DNA of 64,000 nt, taken from assembly GCA_022695795.1 (NCBI GenBank), contig MU404121.1, positions 66,580 to 130,579 on the forward strand. Reading direction: 5' to 3'. A model generated the notes under the pieces. It was not told where the DNA came from and did no database searches. It saw only the letters and a list, made by a program, of their open reading frames with translations. Shown piece after piece: positions 59,160 through 64,000 of the stretch (the stretch's first letter is position 1; each line of letters opens with the position of its first letter). This stretch comes from Biscogniauxia marginata (Eukaryota; Ascomycota; Sordariomycetes; Xylariales; Xylariaceae). Made by a program: the position numbers and the translations under genes.

Positions 59160-60215
59160 ATGCCTTGCAAGTTAGCGATCACGTCTATGTCGCTTGGACG
59201 CTGCCATGCTGGGCATTCGCTGAGTCACAAGCTGGATATGGCCCGTCTATATGGGTATAAAGGGATAGAACTCTTCCACGAAGATCTCGCGGACATCGCG
59301 AAAGACCTCCACGGATCATCGGTGGCGGAAAACGAGCTCGAGGCAGCTCGTATCATCCGGCAGCTGTGCCAAGAAAGGGGGCTAGCGATAATCTGCCTCC
59401 AGCCATTATTGCACTACGAGGGGCTGCTCGACCGCCAGGAGCACCTCAGACGCCTGGAAAAGCTATCGTTCTGGTTCCAGCTCGCGCGAGTCCTCGATAC
59501 AGACATCGTCCAGATCCCGTCGAACTTCCTGCCCGCCTCGGCGCTGTCCGAGGACCGGAGCGTCGCAGTGGCCGACCTGCAGAGGGTCGCCGACATGGGA
59601 CTCCGGGAGCGGCCGCCGATCCGGTTTGTCTACGAGGCCTTGTGCTGGGGCACACGGTGCGACACGTGGGAGCAGAGCTGGGAGGTCGTCCAAGCCGTCG
59701 ACCGGGCCAACTTTGGCCTCTGCCTCGACACGTTCAACATCGCCGGGCGCATCTACGCGGACCCGACCGCGCCGTCGGGGCGCACCCTAGACTGCCACGA
59801 GGTTGTCCGGGAGTCCGTAGCCCGCCTCGTCGCTACGGTCGACGTTCGCAAGGTGTTCTACGTGCAGGTCGTCGACGCCGAGCGCCTGGCCGCGCCCCTC
59901 GTGGAGGGCCACGAGTTCTACGACGCGGCGCAGCCCGCGCGCATGAGCTGGTCGCGGAACTGCAGGCTGTTCTACGGCGAGAAGGACCAGGGCGCGTATC
60001 TGCCCGTGGAGGAAATCTCGCGGGCGATATTCCAGGGGCTCAGGTTCGAGGGCTGGGTGAGCATGGAGCTGTTCAATCGGAGGATGGCAGATGCGGACGA
60101 CGTCGTACCCCGGGAACTGGCGAGTCGCGGTGCTATCGCTTGGGAGAAACTGGTCCGGGATATGGAGCTGAGAGTCGACCTGCCGGCTCCTGGAATACTT
60201 TCCGCATCTCTATAA
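59160..60215 (+). CDS. 3-Dehydroshikimate dehydratase (QutC/qa-4 type)
   Basis: A single exon of 351 residues, the usual fungal length. It converts 3-dehydroshikimate to protocatechuate, the step that commits quinate to the beta-ketoadipate route; cytosolic. The fold is the sugar-isomerase/epimerase TIM barrel. Seen: the family N terminus LAITSMSLGRCHAGHSL; GIELFHEDL on the second strand; FVYEALCWG (Glu near 160); CLDTFNIAG (Asp near 190); VFYVQVVDAE (near 236); and WVSMELFNRRM (Glu near 302). These acidic and polar residues would form the divalent-metal site. The start MPCKLAIT is the first ATG. It is GC-rich in its second half, like the quinate dehydrogenase exon 2, and is separated from the other two quinate genes by GRS1. 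Confidence 0.93.
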   Translation: MPCKLAITSMSLGRCHAGHSLSHKLDMARLYGYKGIELFHEDLADIAKDLHGSSVAENELEAARIIRQLCQERGLAIICLQPLLHYEGLLDRQEHLRRLEKLSFWFQLARVLDTDIVQIPSNFLPASALSEDRSVAVADLQRVADMGLRERPPIRFVYEALCWGTRCDTWEQSWEVVQAVDRANFGLCLDTFNIAGRIYADPTAPSGRTLDCHEVVRESVARLVATVDVRKVFYVQVVDAERLAAPLVEGHEFYDAAQPARMSWSRNCRLFYGEKDQGAYLPVEEISRAIFQGLRFEGWVSMELFNRRMADADDVVPRELASRGAIAWEKLVRDMELRVDLPAPGILSASL

Positions 60216-62926
60216 TTAGTAGACCAAAATCTTTTCTTTGGCTATATCTAGGTAGTGGTACGCTGGGAGTTGCTTCATAGACCGCTTTGCTCATAGACAT
60301 AGAACCTCTTGCTTTACAACCTTCGAAAAACACAATTTAACTTTACTTCTATCGCCTACTGTCGTTTAGTGTTCGAATATTTACCTAAGGCATTGCCTAC
60401 AAATGAACGTAAAGCGGTTTAATAACAGAGGGGGGGGCGTCTCGCAGATTCCAAATCTCGATGCGTGGGGTTTCCACCGGCGCATCAAAGAACGGCCGGC
60501 TATTGGCAGACATGGGGGCCGCTTGCGGGCGGCCAGCTGCAGACGGGCATTTCTCGAGAGGATGCATCGAACTCTACGTAGTACCGAGTCTGGAGTGTGG
60601 CCTTTAGATTAAGCCTGGGTAGCTGATAGTACCTACCTAGGCGTCGAGGGTAAGGCGTACCATGTACATATATATATATATATGAGAGGAGCACTTCCTC
60701 CAATACGGAGCTTTGCTGTACCCCTAGTCTAGGTGATTTACGAGATGTTAGTTGCTCCGATTAAGAATTATATTGTAGTTAGTAGTTAGTAATAAGGTCT
60801 TCATATGTAAAGTTCACATGCTGGATCTAGATAGACCCATCCTCTAAGGGGACCCAGATTCTATGATGCCTAGTATATCACTTCTCGAGATAGGCGACAG
60901 CTAGACATTTAGTCAATACTTTAGCTCATCATACTAGTTTCTTCCTAGTTCCGAGCTACATTCGCGCTGCCCATGGTTAAGTTTACCCTAGAAGGGCGTT
61001 CGTGATAGGGTAATACCTGAAGAGCCTTTATCGGGATGAGCATCAACTATCTCCACAACCTCGCGCTTCTTGTGGCCAAAGTGAAGAGCTAAGACTACCT
61101 ATGCTTAGGAGGAAGCTCAGATGATCCACCAGGAGCGTAGAAAGGCTTGCACGCGGCCGTTATGTGTGCGACCTCCATTTTCCGCACAGTCGGATCCTGA
61201 GGCGTCCTCCTTTCTAGTCTCTTGAACATTCTTGGCCACAGGGAAGCGTATCGACATCGGATAGCTGTCCGAGACATCATAATTCTACGTAAGTAGTCAA
61301 GTGTTTGACTGCTTCAAATGAATCTTCACAAGATAGGCGAGGGCCGACGGGATTGAGAACTACGGGGGAAGGCCTCTCTGGCCATATCCGGGAGACGGAC
61401 AAACCCGTGTAACCCAGTTTCAGCCTCATTCGGACAGCATAGTCGAGTAAAAGCCGTGATGTAACAATCACACACACCATTGCCGTCGCTTGAGTTGCCA
61501 CCTTTCTTTTATCTTTGTACTCCTTAGTTAGTCCTCTGGCTTGGCGATCTGCACCTACCTGTGGGGTGAATAACCACCTAATTCTGCCGTGTCATGTATC
61601 AACCATTCTTCAACTTGAGCCTCACTCACATGTAACCAAACTTTTGAATGAAGCCCGGAGGATAAAGAGGCCGCGATGATCGTTCATGTAGTAGCGTCTA
61701 CCTAGTACAGTAGAAAGATGTAACCGTGATTTTTCTAGATGTTGAGAGATTTTCCGCTTGTCACACACTAGAGGCAAGTAATGAACAACAACTCTGTGGC
61801 GATCATGGCGACTCCGTAGAATAGCGGCGGCGACCGCCCGGCATACCATATTGATGAAAATTTCTCAGCTGAAGAGATGCAGGCTCCCAAGCAGCCACTT
61901 AACTCGAGCCAAGGCGAAAACCTGGTCGGTATTGTGTTGCTGATATGGGGGATACTTATCTACGCCTCCTATGTCCTTATCTGTAGGCATGTGAGTGGCC
62001 AATCGTGTAATCTGTATGGCCGAGTTAAGATCTTTAGTTCATGGAATTATACCCACGGTACATTTGAAGGGTTGAGCGGGGCTTGGTTTCATCATGGCGA
62101 GAACGATGAAAGTGAACTTGGATTTTATGAAGAGATTGAGCTCAGTCTTGTAGGTATTTTGGTTATTAGTATTTCGTTTGTTTAGGGAGTCATGGGTGCA
62201 TTTGCCTCTTAGATGGAATCAGACGGGAAACGCTTTAGTCAAGCTAGGACGTAAGCGCGTCTACTAAACATGGTATATTCATATCTCCGGCTTGTTCGTT
62301 CTGTCCTGTAGTGTTAGTTGATATAGATAAGAAGAATACTTACTCAAGACATAATCTAAGAGCTGGACGCCAAGCCGGGGTATGCTTGATAGCTATGTTC
62401 AGGGATAAATAGTGCTGCAACAGCTCATCTTCGACGGAATCCACCGTGTATAATCTGTATATGTCTATTCTTTAAATTCATCTTTGGTTCCGTGTTCTAT
62501 TCCCCTGGGCTCCATGAAAGACATCATAGCTATATAGAGCTCTCTCGTATCGTGGGCCATAACAGATCAACCTATATAGGTACAAGGGCAACTCAAGGAT
62601 CCCTCGACGAGACAAATCGACCCTGCCGTCCCACAATTTGCTGATCGCGATCCATTCGCGATAATCCTTTATAACCTTATCTGCCAAATTGTGAGAATTT
62701 TACAACCGTCAAACGAATTTCAATATATTGTGTTTTATAGGCCCCTGAGACGTGCCCTATGAAAAATCCGATAAGGGACAACCTTTGCTGACCTCGTACT
62801 TTTCTTGCTGACAGTCAAAACCTTAACGGCCGACCCGGGAATCCGGTGAGCACCCTTGTTAATTCCCGGCAAGGCGGAGGGTTTTCAACCGCAATCGACA
62901 GTTCTGTGAGCTTTTCTCTCGTCACG
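60216..62926. other. Intergenic region upstream of purine permease
   Basis: A 2.7 kb stretch with short open frames only; the one at 61877-62185 (102 codons, one hydrophobic segment) is unsupported. An (AT)8 run occurs at 60668-60683 and a TACCTACCTAGG copy near 60630. GATA-type sites cluster close to the permease start. Confidence 0.45.
62659..62774 (+). promoter_or_regulatory. Cluster of three GATA-factor sites
   Basis: HGATAR-type sites CGATAA (62659-62664), AGATAA on the minus strand (62677-62682) and CGATAA (62769-62774) lie 150-270 nt before the purine permease start. Purine permeases of this family are known targets of the nitrogen regulator AreA, a GATA factor, so nitrogen-repression control is inferred. 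Confidence 0.45.
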
Positions 62927-64000
62927 ATGGATGAGGACCAGGGCCCGTCGCAAATCGTGCCGCAAAAGGCTCGGAAGTATACCGTGGGCGATCGGCTGAA
63001 CAGCGTGAGGAGAACCTTTTTCACCAAACATGGCCTTTTCGGGGATTACGACTACGCCTTTCTCTTCCGGCCCAATCTGCCGTTTATGAGAAAGTCCCAC
63101 CAGGCCTCCCCTTTCTTCGGGCTTCACGACAGGATGCCCGTCGTCTTGGCCCTTCTACTTGGCCTCCAGCACTCGCTAGCGATGCTCGCGGGAATCATCA
63201 CTCCCCCGATTCTCATGTCGGGGTCAGCGGGGGTAAACCTCAGTGCCGACATGCAACAGTACCTGGTCTCGACCGCATTGATCGTCTCTGGAATCCTCTC
63301 AATGATCCAGATTACGAGATTCCATTTCTATAAGACGCCGTAAGTGGAGTTCATACTGCCCTGATTATTTCTTCTCAGCGTCCCCACGAGTCTGTCTGAG
63401 GATGAGGGAAATAATCACAAATCGTTTCCTCAATTGAAGGATACGATACTAAGTACTTCTGATAGATACTATCTCGGAACTGGTCTGATCTCCGTCGTCG
63501 GAATCTCATTTTCCATCATTCCCGTAGCGGAGGGCGCGTTTGCCCAGATGTATGCTAATGGCTACTGTCCTACGGCTGCGGATGGGACGAAGTTGCCCTG
63601 TCCTGATGCTTACGGTGCTCTCCTGGGCACTTCAGCTGTGTGTGCTCTGATCGAGGTCCTCATCGCCTTCATGCCGCCCAGGGTTATGCTGAGGATCTTC
63701 CCTCCCATCGTCACTGGCCCAACCGTCATGGTAAATCATCATAATATCTTGGGCATTGATGGGATGCTAACTATCTAAAGCTCATTGGAATCCACTTGAT
63801 CGAGACCGGTTTCAAAAATTGGGCGGGCGGGTCTGGACCCTGTGCTGATGCTGACCATACGGCCTTTTTTAATGCTTGCCCTAATATCAACGCCCCTCAC
63901 GCGTTGCCATGGGGCTCGCCAGAGTATCTTGGTGAGTCCTGCAGGAAAGACACGCGTCTCATCACGGGAGCTAACACGATATCACAGGGCTTGGGTTCTC
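62927..64000 (+). CDS. Purine (uric acid/xanthine) permease, UapA-like, partial
   Basis: Exons seen: 62927..63339, 63466..63730, 63781..63931, 63988 to beyond the window edge. All introns are GT-AG in phase. It is a plasma-membrane proton symporter of the nucleobase-ascorbate (NCS2/NAT) family. The N-terminal cytosolic part KYTVGDRLNSVRRTFFTKHG and GLFGDYDYAFLFRPNLPF match UapA/UapC. Then come LALLLGLQHSLAMLAGIITP (span 1, containing the essential QH motif), the span 3-4 region YYLGTGLISVVGISFSIIPV, PCPDAYGALLGTSAVCALIE, and PIVTGPTVMLIGIHLIETGF. The substrate-binding NAT signature would lie beyond the edge, so uric acid versus general purine specificity is open. The start at 62927 (MDEDQGPSQ) is the first ATG in frame. 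Confidence 0.92.

Noticed and set aside
59366..60280. 304-codon open frame overlapping the dehydratase gene in another frame
   Set aside because: It is a by-product of the high GC content of the real gene, lacks any family resemblance and is rich in Arg/Pro/Gly as typical of shadow frames.
61877..62185. Small open frame of 102 codons upstream of the purine permease
   Set aside because: One hydrophobic stretch only and no recognised family; likely chance.

Overview
The window is nuclear DNA from a filamentous ascomycete (Pezizomycotina, most likely a Sordariomycete). Nearly all genes are split by short introns (about 50-175 nt) with GTAAGT-like donors, CTAAC-like branch points and YAG acceptors. 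The gene families (quinate catabolism genes, NCS1 and NCS2 permeases, MARVEL protein, GH18 chitinase, fungal O-methyltransferase, proteasome Rpn2, Jip5, Cet1) also fit such a fungus. I rebuilt 17 protein-coding genes by joining exons at consensus splice sites and checking that the reading phase is kept. One of them runs off the right edge. I found no convincing tRNA, rRNA, CRISPR array or intact transposon.

Layout. 0.5-1.7 kb: a Myb-like regulator (-) with a 6.2 kb gene-free stretch upstream that contains a cluster of inverted repeats near 6.2-6.6 kb. 7.8-10.1 kb: MFS sugar transporter (+). 10.5-14.3 kb: MSH6 (-). 15.2-17.0 kb: NCS1 Fur-type permease (-). 18.0-19.4 kb: a divergent transaldolase-family aldolase (-). 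20.8-25.1 kb: a 1,410-residue cysteine-rich zinc-finger protein of unknown function (+). 26.3-29.1 kb: Cet1 RNA triphosphatase (-). 31.7-35.3 kb: Rpn2 (+). 37.3-39.2 kb: sulfite oxidase with cytochrome b5 domain (+). 39.9-40.7 kb: MARVEL membrane protein (-). 42.3-43.7 kb: secreted GH18 chitinase ending in KDEL (-). 44.7-46.4 kb: O-methyltransferase (-). 48.3-49.7 kb: Jip5 (+). 50.4-60.2 kb: three quinate-pathway genes with the glycyl-tRNA synthetase gene between them. 62.9 kb to the edge: UapA-like purine permease (+, partial).

How genes work together. Quinate dehydrogenase and quinate permease are divergent from a shared 1.1 kb promoter region, and 3-dehydroshikimate dehydratase lies 5 kb downstream. 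Together they would import quinate, oxidise it to dehydroquinate and convert dehydroshikimate to protocatechuate. The type II dehydroquinase and the activator/repressor pair of the classical qut/qa cluster are not in view, so the cluster is incomplete or dispersed. Most other genes are housekeeping genes without a shared pathway. Several transporters (sugar, NCS1, quinate, purine) give the window a nutrient-uptake flavour.

Most interesting points: the split quinate cluster; a transaldolase-family enzyme whose active-site residues look like bacterial fructose-6-phosphate aldolase; an ER-retention-like KDEL on a secreted chitinase; an O-methyltransferase with Arg where the catalytic His is expected; a glycyl-tRNA synthetase built for leaky scanning between mitochondrial and cytosolic forms; the unknown multi-zinc-finger protein; and a nested inverted-repeat cluster in the gene-poor region. 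All splice models are manual and unconfirmed by RNA evidence.
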